64,000 bases of DNA from Paragonimus westermani (GCA_008508345.1 QNGE01001255.1:47459-111458); one strand, 5' to 3'. Shown: positions 21,679 through 34,150, numbered from the stretch's first letter. Notes: generated by a model not told the origin, from the sequence alone. Numbers and translations: made by a program.

Positions 21679-21867
21679 ATTTTAGATAAGACCCAACTGT
21701 GAAAATTCAGGGCTTCGGCTGGATTCGAACCAGCGACAGACACAATATGCCTCAACGATTCGAAGCTCAGCTGGTAGAGTGCTTGCCGTGTTGAGGCATG
21801 CTGTGCCTGTCGCTGGTTCGAATCCAGTCAAAGCCCTGACTTTTCGCAGTTGGGTCTCATCTAAAAT
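21679..21867. repeat. palindromic pair of tRNA-derived SINEs (family B)
   Basis: Two arms of about 78 bases (21679-21756 and 21790-21867) are reverse complements with about eight mismatches, separated by a 33-base loop. The right copy runs on the plus strand: its A box agctcagctggtagag is in the loop (21763-21778) and its B box ggttcgaatcc is near 21816. The left arm is an inverted copy that lacks the A box. Flanks outside the tRNA part (tttagatgagacccaac type) also pair, so two SINE copies were joined head to head or one inserted next to the other. The tRNA-like part is not a valid tRNA gene. Confidence 0.8.
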
Positions 21868-24094
21868 CATAAATCTGCCACACTACTCATTAGGAAGTCA
21901 ACAGATTACCTGAAGCAAAGTTTGTATGGATTTCTGATTTGCGCCCTGTTGAGTTTTACATTTATTGATGCAATTTGATGTTTTATCTCAAGAATCGTCC
22001 TCATTTTTCTTTGAAATTCACGGTTAGAATAGGGCAGATCTATCTGCCGCGTGCTGTTGAGACATTTCCTAACTAATGTTTGATAACGGTATATATGATA
22101 GTCGTCACAATGCTTCAAGTTTACCATTTCCACTCAACACACGATCCACATGGAGAAATTGCAATTTTGTGACAAGCAAAACTGTTGGTTCATCGCAAGC
22201 TGTCAAGTCCCACCAACTCGGAACACCATCATCATCTTTCAAGTGCCCGAGATCTTCTTAGTATCGATTTTCTTGCTTAAAAATTCGAATACATGAAGAT
22301 AGATGAAAGTGTTTAATAGCAACAAGTTCATTTAGCACCGAAAAACAATTATATATCCAAATTCAGCGCAAATATCTTTTCTCACAATACTGAAAAATGA
22401 TCACTTAATGATGATCCGGTTTAATCAGGGAGGGGAAGATAAATGAGCTCGTAGCAGTAAAAGAAAACTTGCTTCGGTACTTGAAGCTAAAGCTGAAATT
22501 CGGAGGTGCTTTGCTAAATCATTTTATAATATCTTCTTGATTTACTTGTGATAGAATTTTGCGTGTTGAGTGTAACGTAATGATTCCCAGTCATTTTCAT
22601 TTGTTAATCGAACGGTTGGCTATCTTTTGTCTGGCGACGTATCTCAGCAACGAGAGAGGACGGTGTTGAGCGTGTGCGCAACAATCTGCATCATACCAAA
22701 GAGTTGTACTGTTGGGAGTTATTGTTCAGTGCACAAGGCATAGACGCACAGACCACTGATGATAACGAAATTTTACTATAATTTTGTCTGAAACATTCAC
22801 TTACAAAAAATATCTGTTTCCTGTACTTAATTTTTAATACTTTCCCTGGTGTTCGACTTTCGTTGCCAGCCGAATAAATCATGTTTTTTTTCATTAGTGC
22901 GACGGAGCGATGCAGAGATTACAGGGACTGAAGTTAGTTAATTTTATGTGATCGCCAACGGTCCCGAAATTTCTGGTTCACATAAATGAGTTGCGAAAAA
23001 ATTCTGTTTAAACTAGTTTGGCTTGTTTGTTGATAGTTTGTTTGGTGCAAAGGCAAAACGGGATCCTTGCGGCTTTTTCAGTTGACAAAATGGATGCTTT
23101 CAGGAGTGCCCACCTGCTCGGCCATCTGATCTTGGTTGCTTGAAGCAACTCAGAGATAATGTTGACTGAATGGCTTTTCGTTCGTACGGAGTTGTGTCAT
23201 CACTCACAACTGAGATCAGCATCTTCGAAGACATGACGGAAAATACGTTGCTGAGCCCCTCACCCATAGTAGACTAAGCGTCGGCGCACGAGGTGCCACC
23301 ATGAGTATACAAACGTATGCAAATTACGTTGTTTATTTTGTTTTCTTGTCGTACTGATTATTCGGGAAGTGATGTTCATTCGGACGGTATCATGAAACAC
23401 TTGTATACTAGTGAGGCAATCAATTAGTAATAGACTTATCGTCATTCAACCAGTTCTGTCTAGACGAATCAGCGGGCACTAAGTGTGCTTTTTTAAATCC
23501 CGTCCACGTAGGCCGAGCACAGGAAACAAGCTGTCCAGTGGTTACTGATCAATAGTGTGTGCGACTGACCCATTCACCACATTTGTTTGAAAACTAAGGT
23601 GCTTGGCCATAAGTGCTTACGTTAGCCACAGTACTTTTGCACAGTTGCAGTAGTTGATCGGGGATCACATAATTGGTCGATAAGATTCCCAAATTGAGCC
23701 TTACCAACCTAGACTGGCTAAAACCCAAATTAATTTATATAGCTTACGGATTTAGCATGACTCTGATCAACGGCCGGTGTGCTATCATCAAATAACATCT
23801 ACAGTCGTCTAGAAAGATTGAGTAAAAAAATGTATTGCTCAAGCCCTGTAAGGGCTTTCGAAATGCTATCTTAAACAAACGTGTCTGTATATAGATGTCA
23901 ACATTGCATGACCAAACTAAGTTTCATCGAATAAGCAGAGTGGATTATGTAATCGAAATAGGAGACGGTATAAGACGACAGTTGCAACCACATTTACGGC
24001 TGAAGATTAAAGGTGAAGTAACCTGTAAATCTCTTAAATTATGTGGATAGTCAACATCCTGGCTGTACAACGTGTCGAAGACGCGTAAGTCTGG
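21868..24094. other. unassigned stretch
   Basis: Overlapping small frames (21906-22133 minus, 22076-22261 plus, 22691-22894 minus) lack motifs. No repeat is recognised. Confidence 0.4.
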
Positions 24095-24595
24095 GATGCC
24101 CTTCCGGTGAAGTTTGGCAGTGACAAACTCCCTACAACATAATTCAGCGCAGTTAATCGTTATTCTAGCTCCATTAAAACAAAAGTTTCAAGCTTACTTA
24201 ATCAGAGGTTCTTTCGAAATGATCCGTGATTTAGACACATTCAACCTTGTTAATCAACTGGTGTGCCCTGTAGACATTCAGTCACTGTACAAAAACGTTT
24301 CTCTACATGAAACTTCTGATTATAATAGTGAGCTCGTCGAAACAAATCACCTAAACTGTCACTCGTGGTCGATATACTGAAGGATAATTGTTGCTCCGTA
24401 CTGATAACGACTGTTTTCATTTACTCGAGCAGTCCACCCGTCAAGTCTACTAGATTCTATCTTCACTGTTAAGAATTGAGATATCAAGCTTGTCATATTA
24501 CAAGCTTTACGTTAATAACACTAATATTCAGTCGATCCGAACAGGTGATGCAACCTCTAAATAATTGTGATTCTAATCTGAGTCTCAAATTCGTT
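24095..24595 (+). mobile_element. Penelope-like element copy A, truncated
   Basis: This is the middle of a Penelope-like RT. LAVTNSLQHN near 24114 parallels LAITNCPYHK of copy B. FEMIRDLDTFN, LYKNVSLHETSDYNSELVE and ILKDNCCSVL then follow the order of copy B. After frame changes the catalytic box reads YVNN (24508-24519) instead of YVDD, and a PLNNCDSNLSLKF segment matches the part just after it. Copy A therefore corresponds to the interior of copy B and ends just before copy B starts. The result is a partial tandem, an arrangement known for Penelope elements. It is dead, with both catalytic Asp codons changed. Confidence 0.7.
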
Positions 24596-24880
24596 GCAAC
24601 TAGAAGTTTTTTTCAAGTTGACCATCACTTACATTTGATTGCAGCGTTCGCATTCACATTGATTTTCCAGCCAGCCTCTTTCGAAAAGAAGCACTAGACT
24701 CGAGTTTCGCTCTCATTAGAGCTCGTCAGTAGTGCATATCCTTTCCACGACCGGGATTTGAACTCCGGCCATTCTAATGATGAGGCAACCGTGTTAACCA
24801 CTCCGTCATTGACCTCACATCAGGCACGATCGAATTATCAAATGTGAACGCTCAACCACTCTCGCCTGTGAGCAACTAGA
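24596..24880 (-). repeat. 5'-truncated SINE family A with 9-bp target duplication
   Basis: The SINE occupies about 24605-24871 with its 3' end on the left, marked by a short T run (24608-24614, an A tail on the minus strand). Its B box is on the minus strand near 24751. It is flanked by the direct repeat gcaactaga at 24596-24604 and 24872-24880, a target-site duplication. The 5' end is truncated relative to the 52.1-kb copy. It inserted into the start of Penelope copy B or the A/B junction, so it is younger than the tandem. Confidence 0.75.
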
Positions 24881-26432
24881 CGTGTTAGCTTTAGGTCTTG
24901 CTTATAAAATACCATTGTATAAGCCTGGTCATAATTGTGCTGAAGTCCAGTTTGAGAATCATGTTGACCAGTTATCTGATCTTCCATCAACTAGTGCAGA
25001 CGACGTACGTCGTAGGCCGCTCAGGCCAATTTTAGCAATAACAAACTGCCCTTACCATAAATTGGCACGTTGGCTGGTAGCTATTCTAATCCCAGTATAG
25101 CATAAATTTCAGACATACTCCATTAAAAACTCTTTTGGATTGATCAGTGACCTGGACAGAATCAATATTGCTAACGAATCAATGTGCTCTGCAGAGCTAT
25201 TCACAAATGTTCCGCTGCATGGAACGACTGACTACATTTGTGAGCTCGTTGAAATGAGTGACACTTCGTCGCTGCTTCCTACCGACATATTGAAGGAAAC
25301 TTTGTTGCTCTGTACTGAGAATGTCAGTTTTCGTTTTCTCGAGCAGTCCTACCGTCATATAGATGGAGTAGCCATGGGAAGTCCACTAGATTCCATCTTA
25401 GAAGCATTTTTCATGCTAGAAATTGAGCAAAAACCAGCTATGGAGATAAGAATATTGTCATGTGACAGGCGTTACGTCGATGACATTAATTTTTAGTCTA
25501 TCTAACACAAGTGATAGATAACCTAGTGCAACGTCTAATTAGTTGTCATGGTAATCTGAAGGATACTAGTAAATATGAGGCTAACAACTGCCTATCACTT
25601 CGCCAAGAAGGTGACTCGATTCGAAGAACTGTCCATATGAAATCCACGTGGTTTGGCCAATACTCTAATTTCAGCATCTTCACATCGATACAACGTAAAC
25701 GAACACTAATGAGTACTCTGTTCATGCAATCAAGACGAATTTGTACTCACTACTGTCTTGTAAAAATATTAGACTTGATCACTTCTGTTCTACAATCAAA
25801 TGGCCACCCGAAACGTTCGTAGAAAGCGAGGGTAGACGAAAGTGCCACCCGGGGAGGTGATCGCCGTAGAAAAAAGATGGTCTACATAGAGCTGCCGTTT
25901 AAGGGTGATTATATTATGCAACAAACAACACAAACATTGAGAATTCCACCTAAACGACGATTAAATGCAGCTCCATGTAATCTGTCGGACCATGAAGCTA
26001 TGGGTGCTCTCAATTAAAAGAGACCAATCTATCGGTGCCAACTAACATTGTGTTTATTAATTTACGTGTAACTTTGGAAAACTTTACAAAGGCAGAACCA
26101 AAAGATGTTTAATTTCTAAAATAAAGGAACATGTTCCTAAATGGGTGCGAAATTCCGTGTTGCCGGAGAACGACAATGTTACTGAAACATGTAAACAACC
26201 AGTTTCATCAGTCACTAGATACCTGCTAACCATTAGTCATACTACCGATCCACCATGTGCATTCAGAATCTTGTTATATGATTCCAATCCAAGACTTCTG
26301 CGACTTTTTGAAATGGTCACTTTCGATCGCCTGAAAACAGCTCCGTGTTCAGAAACAAATTTTGGTGAACCTGACTCTCCCTTGGACTTAGTGGCTCATC
26401 TTTACTTGCTGAATGATTACCAACTTCCTTAA
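24873..26432 (+). mobile_element. Penelope-like element copy B, nearly full ORF, broken
   Basis: The N-terminal part (VLALGLAYKIPLYKPGHN, FENHVDQLSDL, NCPYHKLARWLV) runs in one frame from about 24873. It reaches a TAG at 25098-25100 and continues in the same frame through the RT. LFTNVPLHGTTDYICELVE, RHIDGVAMGSPLDSI and the catalytic YVDD (25473-25484) follow, and a second TAG is at 25494-25496. After a frame change comes TWFGQYSNFSIF and KRTLMSTLF (25511-25822), then IELPFKGDYIMQQ near 25880. A shifted frame (26110-26431) holds the GIY-YIG remnant (KIKEHVPKWVRN) and the C-terminal tail. The unit is about 1.56 kb with at least two stops and several frameshifts, so it is inactive. Confidence 0.8.
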
Positions 26433-26979
26433 TTGTTTTCTATAAAAAAACGTTTCGTGTTATTATGAATTTGGTGCTGATCAGTCAATACAAAATGCTT
26501 GTGTCTACCACTTTTCATGTTCCAACCGTTTTGTCTGAACTTTTGAAGGTATCAAACTGTTTTAAATCTTTAAAGCTCAATGACGCACCCGAACGCAGCA
26601 ATAGCAGTTGGTCAAAGCCAACAGTGGACCAATCAGGAGGAACACGAAGGATCAAACAATCCATCAAACAACGAAATCGGTCTGAATGAGAAGAAACAAA
26701 TTACGGAAATCCGTGTGACAGATTGTGTCAGCTAGACGGACAGAATCAGAAAAAAACACGCATTTTAATTGGAAAACTCGCTACTTTGTGAACTGGAATT
26801 CTTGTTCACAAATGCGATTGCACTAGAGGTGGGTAAAGCGGTAAGTAGACAGTAAATACTTTGTTTTACTGATCTAACTTCCGCTTCAGTAAGAAATCAA
26901 TCAAGACAAGGTGGCAATTGGCATGCCGGCCACATCACATGGTCCCGGGCACACTGAAATCTTCTAACTTCCATTACTG
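26433..26979. other. unassigned stretch after the Penelope pair
   Basis: It probably includes the Penelope 3' untranslated part. A 74-codon plus frame at 26465-26689 has no known motif. Confidence 0.35.
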
Positions 26980-27402
26980 CCTTGAGGAAATCCCCAACAG
27001 AGGAAGACGTCCCAGTGTTGACTAAATGGTTCTTGAAGTCTAGATCCACGCGATGAAACCCTTCCACTGTCAGCTTTTTTTAGCATAACCTAAAGATGAC
27101 AATCTACTCAAAGCGTTGTGCATGGTTGTGTCAGCTTCCCTGTGCGCAAAATGCTATCCGTAAATTGCACTAACCAAACAAGCCCAATTTTGAGTAGCGT
27201 TAACCACTTGTCAGACAGATTCCAGTAAATCCAGTAACAGTCTGTTACTAATACCTAAGATGCTTAAGTGTAAACTCAAATAACTATCTAAATCACCTAA
27301 TTTACTGAGTTTCCTGTCACCGCGAAATGATGTCATACCAACTGTGGACTGTTCGTCATGCCGCACTTTTTCCTTCAACCAGGTCTCATTGACATCCACC
27401 AT
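26980..27402 (-). mobile_element. LINE endonuclease fragment (CR1/jockey-like)
   Basis: On the minus strand the frame from 27402 reads VDVNETWLKEKV, then VGMTSFRGDRKLSKLGD. This parallels the APE endonuclease pattern x-x-TETWL with the catalytic Glu, followed by PG-x-x-x-FRxDR-x-x-S-x-GGG. After a frame break, READTTMHNALSRLSSL near 27130 fits the helix before the GDFN motif, which is itself lost. It is an old scrap with stops. Confidence 0.5.
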
Positions 27403-30400
27403 AAATAGTTTTTGTCAGCCACTGAGGTCTCCTGAAGTTTGCTGAGAAGTGAAACCACGTCGATGTAATAAATAGGAGACAGGAGGCAACAGTCTTAGCA
27501 GATAGATCTATTTAAGCAGATTTGTTCAGTCAGAAGAACTGAGTCGGTGTGTTGTAGTGTATTTGAAGCAGCCATTCTCCTTTGAAATGTTAAGAGTCCG
27601 GCTTTTCAAATCCTGAACTAAATTTGGCGTCTGCGTGAAGGTCATTTGGTGCAGTATCAGAAGCAAATGCACAGGGTTTTATGAGAGTACACAGCTATCT
27701 GCACGCGGACATGATGTCTGTAGATTTGTCAGAATGGTACTTGATCACGGTATGCGACTGTGAGTCAAGCTGCGTGCAATTGTTCCGTCTTTCCTTCTGT
27801 TAGGCAGAAGTCGAAGAACACTTACAAGGGCTAGGCACGGCGGTTTGTGAAATCCTTTCACGAAGGTGACTATTAGATCAAACAGACCAATAGCTGTGGC
27901 TGCGAATTTCTACTGGTCTATATCATGTACTGTTTGAGTAAGGACGTCAACTTTTTCGGCAACAAACATATTGTGTCTAGTAGTACTCCAGCGTCTACGT
28001 TCATCGATTACTTGAGCCTCAGGCAACGAGTGTAGACGTGTGTATTTGTCTCAGTTTGGTCGTGTCCTGATTGAGTTCTAACTTCTGTTGCGGCTGACTT
28101 GTTGCAACAACATTAGCTATTCGAAATCAGCTACGATATGATCAGTAACTCACAACGGAGGTGGCATAAGAACATATTTACCAGTAGAGCTATTTCGTAG
28201 ATTTTGATGTCGCTCTGGGTGGTATCAGGTAAGGTCAACGGTTTAGAACAATCTAAATATCCCTTTTCGTCGTGCTTTTTCCAGTCTGCTAACATTGCTG
28301 GATTACTCACAAAATGACTCGACACAACTGATGAACGACGGAAAATTATAGACCAGTTTGGTGGTACCATTCTTGGTGTGTTGATGTCCGCATCTCCAGT
28401 GTTTGTTTCACAATAACTGTCTAAGTGAATGGACTTTACCCCCACTTAAGGCTTGTCAGCCCTCGTTGTAAGGGTATCTTAGGTTATGCATAGTTTGGAC
28501 ATCTGCCTGATTGACCATGATTAGCAGGTATTATTCTGGCCCAGCAAAATAAGTCTCGGAGTCGGCCTACTCAACGGATAGTATCGCAACAGTTGAGGGG
28601 TTGTGGCTTGTGTTATCAACAGAAATGAGGTCAGCCGATTGTTGAAGCGACAGTCGCTCATTCGCTTCGATCGCTACTGCAACTCTTTTCCGACAGGGAG
28701 TTTTGTCTGCACGTTCAGTAAGACACAGGTGAATATGCGGCACATCGTCGACAAGCGTGGCGCTTACCGAGTAACAGGCTGTGTGGTACACTCTGGTCCT
28801 CATGTTAATTAAAGAGCTTGAGGACATATAACTTAGATTTTCGTTTGAGTTCTGTTTTGTAACCTTGTAAACCAAAGGCGGAATTAGTCCACTGGTTGAA
28901 TGAACTTGAATCTTGCACAAAAGTAGGTTAAAATCCCATCGTTTTTGCGGGTTGCACACCTTTAGACGAACAAGCGATCACCATACTGTAGTACTCAGTT
29001 CACCACCGGTAGGTTACAAACAATAAAGAATATTCAAACATCCAACAGTCATTTGTGTATCTGCGGGCAAAAATTAGAAGAAACAGCACAACACAGTCAT
29101 CTTGGAGGTAACGGCAAATGAGAATTAGTTAACATTGTGGATGAAAAGTAGAGTGCAAAAGGTACAGTATTTGTCTACAGGTTAGTTGGAGCCTTGGGGG
29201 TAGTTTACTTTTGACAAATGAACAGTGTTGACCCGAAATGAGTGGACGTTGTCTTCCTTGCGGTGGGAATTGAGAGGATGTCACGCGGATTAACCAACGC
29301 GTCCGCCGACCAAAATACTAACTAATCGGTGGATGTGTCTGGCGTAGATGTGACTGCGGGTGCCCAACCAGTGGCCGATCAGGTTCCCGATGCATTCGCA
29401 AGCTTGTCTCATTCGTTGGATTGACATTCCAGTCAGGTGGCCGTAGACTGATCGACTAGTGGGATGACGACCAGTTGCTGGATCAACAGAAAGTGTCTGT
29501 GCACAACGCACTTCGTATAGATTTGTGTTTGGAGTAGGTCGCAAATTTAATTTTTCCGTCAGAGGACTGCTTATATCCGATCAGAAGACTGATGACACTG
29601 TTAGAATTGGCTTTAAATGCACGTTCGCCCGGCACCAAAAATTGTGTTTCAGTTGATGACGCGCGGTTTTTTGCGAATTAATATGCGGGGTGAACAATGG
29701 TGAAGAACTCCGTAGTTATGGTCTTGGAACTGTATAATATATCTGCAAAATGATGACATTGCTAGAAAATATGGTTAACTTAGTCCAGGTTGAGCATATT
29801 GAGGGGAATTAGCACGGGGAAAACATACCTAACGTCAGAATGCTGAATGTGCAGAGGTACACTGTTGGCTAGATGCATCTGACATGTCGGAAGCTTCTGT
29901 TTATTATCCAGACATGAACCTGCATTCAGTGAGAAATACGCACTTAGTTCCATTGTGGTTCGACACACTAATATTTGTGTACTGCTCTAATGTATACAAT
30001 GAGGCTGTCGGCTTATTCATGCCGTTCTTGTGTGCTACCCCCTCTCATTGTATTACCGTGTATTTATAAGGACACTATCAGTTTGGCTGATTTGCGTATG
30101 TTACTGTGTTGTGCGAGGGTGTCGACCAAGTACGTGATGATGCCATGAGAGGTCTGTGTGTATGGTTGTTAACGAACCCCAATTGAGCCAGTCAGAATGT
30201 TAATACTGGCATGGCTTTACTTCCATGATCTGACTAATGTTTAACCAAACAGCTGAAATGGTTGCCGAAGAAAATGCGTTAGGTGGTTTTTCTTCACAAG
30301 CTATCCCGTTATTTCCTGAGCACCAGCGATTATCGTTTGTAAATAGGGCTTCTCTCGAGCGTTAAGATGATGACAGTTCGTAATAAAATGTATTCTTATC

Positions 30401-31120
30401 CTGAGTATGTCAGTACACATCAGATATCCGAAGCGCTTGATTTTGCCAGAGTTTGGGGATTTATAGTGACTCTCGCTAACTAACCCTTTCACTATGGAAG
30501 TGTAAAACAAGTTCATGTATGTACTGTACAGTCTGTTTGAATGCAATCTCTTCATACAAAAATGATGCGTTGGTACTGTGTGGAAGGGGGGGGGGGCTAG
30601 ACAAATCTAGAGGGGAAAAGTGTTCAGGATAAAGAAATGTTGCAATGAATGTTTTCATGTCGTCCTAGTGACTTATATCTTCTCTAATCTTCACTCAACA
30701 AATCAGATAGGAGGTGCCCTGTGTAGTTTGTGAGTCAGTGCACAATTACGGGAGGTCACTGATTTGATGTGAACAAATGTTCATTCATTTTGTCAGCAGG
30801 TTAGTTCACCAAACCCTGTATGTGTGTATGTTTGCGTGATTTAGAACTCCAGGTCATTTAGTCAGACTTCTAGGTCATGTAGCTTATTTATGACGGCAGT
30901 CGAACGCGTGCGCATGTGAAATGAATCACCGTTTGTGATTTTGTTGTCCAAGTGAATTTCCTGGTGTCTCCGAAAAGAAATTGAGCTAGTAACTGGATGA
31001 AGACTGCCGGGCGTTAGCATGTTGACGACGATCAACTGAACGGTTGGTTATTTTGGTGATTTCTGTTGCCTGGGCTCCTAATGGCAATCCGTCAGCTCGT
31101 AAGTATACAGGAAGTTAAAA
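27403..31120. other. long stretch without recognisable genes
   Basis: The longest frames are 28567-28959 and 28131-28445, both minus strand. They show no known domain. A run of 12-13 G occurs near 30585-30597. No exon with good splice sites was seen. Confidence 0.4.
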
Positions 31121-31124
31121 CACT

Positions 31125-31285
31125 TTGGTCGGAATTCGAACTTCTATGATGACAAAGCTATGCTTTATAGATGAGCTTTAACGACTACAAAACTCGACTG
31201 TAGTTCTTTTAGAAAAAAATCAGCGTCTGAGGAGTCTACGGGATTGCGAAAGCTGTGACCAGGTGTAAAGGATGTTCACCTTAAG
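31125..31285 (+). repeat. tRNA-derived SINE family A, partial plus-strand copy
   Basis: ttggtcggaattcgaactt (a B-box relic) is followed by atgagctttaacgac, aaaactcgactgtagttctt, and gcgaaagctgtgaccaggtg. This matches the reverse complement of the 24.6- and 52.1-kb copies in order, with substitutions. The head with the A box is lost. Confidence 0.55.
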
Positions 31286-32439
31286 TCAACCGAAGCTCCC
31301 ACTACTAATGAATAATTTTAAAATCGAAGTAAAGCCACGGGGAGGAAAAGGCAGAAATCGATTTCTTCCGCAGTATTTCTACCAGACCAGTTAAAAAGTG
31401 CAATAGGAAGTGAGGTTGGAGGTTGTTGTCGTTGAGTGTGCATTCAACCACTGTGACAGACTGATCCAAAACGGATGCCACCAACCACGTATTCAGCCTA
31501 AAGGCTGCCGCTCGTCGACATGTCAAACATGTGACACGGTTATACATAGTCAAGCCTAACTCCTACTTTCGACGGTTTACTCTGTCCAACTAACCTATGA
31601 ATTTTCAAAGTTCCTGCCTGCTTGCTTGCAGTTCTGTTAATTCCGTTAACCTTCTGTGTATTTGGTGATTTATACATTCTGTTCTCCGTATTCAAATCCA
31701 CCCGACAGCAGCGGTGGGGTTAGGATTTGACTAGTTGTGAATCACCACTGACTACATAACTACTACCTAAGTTATCATCACTCTAGGTTGTACGGTACGT
31801 TGGTCATAATCAGCCATGGTCCAATTTAGCATCCAGCACTGAGTACAATTAGCATGGTTCATGAATTCTTGAGTATAGCGCTTTTATTCGAAACGGTCCC
31901 ATTGCAATCAGTTATGGATGATGTTCGGTCTCTATGAAGACGAAAATTCCCTACCACTCATCAGTAAATCCTATATGATTAAGCGAAACAACCAGCAAAT
32001 CTACTCTACTCGACGTTGTTGCCAATATTATGAACTTTAAGCATTCCAATAATAAGGAACATCATGCTGATTTTTCTGTGAAATACAGGCATTTCGTTTA
32101 TTCTCATAAGCCGATTGCATACAGCATTTAGGCATATAGAATTAGGGCGTGGTAGCCAAAACAGTGAACTGAATGCACGTCACAAGGGTGCATATCTGGG
32201 GGGTTAAGCCGCTTCAGTGTGACGGTAATGAAACTGATTGCACCAGTACTACCTGCTAAAAAACAGCCTATGTGTAACGCTAAATTAACAACGACTCAAG
32301 ACAGGCCGACATCGTGGTGGAGTCAACCACACGACTTGTGTTTGCGCGTTTCACGATGGAAGGCATCGGGTTTCTGATCGAGTTTTGGCATGCCGACACA
32401 CGTCGAATCATCGCCAGCACTGGCTAGTTGGAAGTATGC
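31286..32439. other. unassigned stretch
   Basis: A minus-strand 82-codon frame (31305-31553) has no known motif. Bases 32140-32440 may include the lost 3' part of the Penelope fragment, but no motif survives. Confidence 0.35.
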
Positions 32440-32860
32440 TTCTTCTTTCTGTGTCGTAAGTTTCGATCATTTCTGTCATTTGTGAATCACTGCACCTCCA
32501 TGTAAACTGGTAGATGACATGAGAAGCACAGATATACAAGAAGGAACGATCATGACATTGCAGTCATCCTGCAGCTGGAAAGTAACAATCACAATTTCAC
32601 CAAAGGATAAGTGCGGTCAGTTGCATAAATCAACTTTTGGCTTACATCGTTAATATTGTGGTCTCCTTTGTAAAGGGACTTGATGAAAACATGCTTCCTC
32701 GGAGCTAATTGTGTTTGGAAATTGGTCACTCGCTCCTTGCAATAAATTTCAACAAATTGGGCTGGGTGCCTGTGCGCAAATAGAACATACACCAAGACTT
32801 TAGGCGGCCAGACATGCATAACTTTCTTGATGAAGTGGTTATGGTAACTTAGCTTTTTAA
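32440..32860 (-). mobile_element. Penelope-like element fragment (connection to endonuclease)
   Basis: On the minus strand the frame 32819-32589 ends in APRKHVFIKSLYKGDHNIND, then VSQKLIYATDRTYPLVKL. This is the conserved stretch between the RT thumb and the GIY-YIG domain. Weaker upstream similarity (HPAQFVEIYCKERVTNF) fits the NGYP-x-x-FI region. After the stop, HVIYQFTWRCSDS near 32495 is the start of the GIY-YIG module with its Cys partly replaced. It is truncated at both ends. Confidence 0.65.
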
Positions 32861-34049
32861 ATACGGAGGACGCTTTTCAGAGTGTGTTTCAAGATGTTAA
32901 GCAGTCTGAATATTTACAGATGTCGAGGTCGTTTTTATCTATATACAAAACCCTAATCTCTACTCAAAAGTTCGCCCTGATATCAGCCACTCAATTAGAC
33001 AGTCAGCCAAACACCCATCCAGCCAATCAACAAATCAATCAGTTTGCTGAAAAAAACAGAGTCGGTCAAAATTACGGCTCATACTAATCAGTGTGTAATA
33101 GTTAACATTAGTAAAATCCGGCATCATTCAATAGACTAGTTTCCTAGGCCTCTCTGATAACAAGTTTTGTACCTGTGTGGTGGTTCACTGGTACGATAGT
33201 CACTTTAAGAAGAGCCACTCTTTAGAGTAACCACTTTCTTTCGGCCCAATGTGGCTTTCATGATCCTTGTAAAACACAGGAGTCAAAACCTCTGCAATTT
33301 GTAGGCACCGTTGATTGTAAGCGCAGACATAAATTCGTGAGGATCACATCATCTCATATATGATTCGCTAAACGAATGCATGCATGCAGCTCCAGTTAGA
33401 TAAGCAGGTACAGTTGAACCAAAGGTCCCCACAACAATTCTCCATCGTTAGTTTTAACCGAGCTTGCTTGTCACTTAGCCGTGGTTAATCGTTTACCAGC
33501 ACAGTATCGGATAGATTTGGGGCTAGTCTAATTTCGATTACGGATGTGGTATCAGCTTGAGGTGTTCGTAGAGATGTCTCACTTCTGTCCACTTCATCGA
33601 TTTTCCGTACCTACGGATTGGTTTGAAACATGACTCATGTAATGACGGAGTGCCTCTGTGTCCACCAGTTCCCTTTCTGTTACACAAACATCACTGAAAT
33701 CGACAATTCAACTCACTTAGGGTCTGTCGGTAGGGTCCAAAATAATGAATACCTTTCCCTGTACTAAAAAGTTGAAGGCTCTGAGGTGTCCGTAGACATT
33801 ATTCAGAATCACACAGCAGTTGATTAGGAGGCTGTCTCGTTGTACTGTATGGGATTACTCGGTATTATTGCAAAAATGCATCCTGACCCTCCTATGGTGT
33901 GGTATGCGATTCAACACCACAGCAAACAAGTCCACTAGCTTGCAAATAACACTGATTCTAAGACCTCACGGTTGCAGCAGCTACTAGTGCCCATTTCCTG
34001 TATCCTTGGAGAACCACCCGCAGCTCACTTTTCGTGTATTTTCCCCCCG
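32861..34049. other. unassigned stretch
   Basis: No gene or repeat is recognised. A Gln/Asn-rich 67-codon frame at 32884-33087 looks random. Confidence 0.4.
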
Positions 34050-34150
34050 GTTACATCAATATCCGATAACATACCCATATCTCACTACTGAGTAATGATG
34101 TGAGTAGTATGGTGCGATTACTTGTCGCCAATACATAGGCATGCCATTCG
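34050..34150 (-). repeat. possible Gypsy LTR fragment
   Basis: The run ctactgagtaatgatgtgag, then tagtatggtgcga (about 34085-34117), resembles the inverted LTR at 42747-42865 in the same orientation. A gtatttt plus C-rich segment upstream fits the equivalent LTR part. Only about 35 bases match well. Confidence 0.35.

Noticed and set aside
21708..21840. True tRNA gene inside the palindrome
   Set aside because: A and B boxes are present, but no acceptor stem pairs and flanking SINE sequence is duplicated with it, so it is a SINE.
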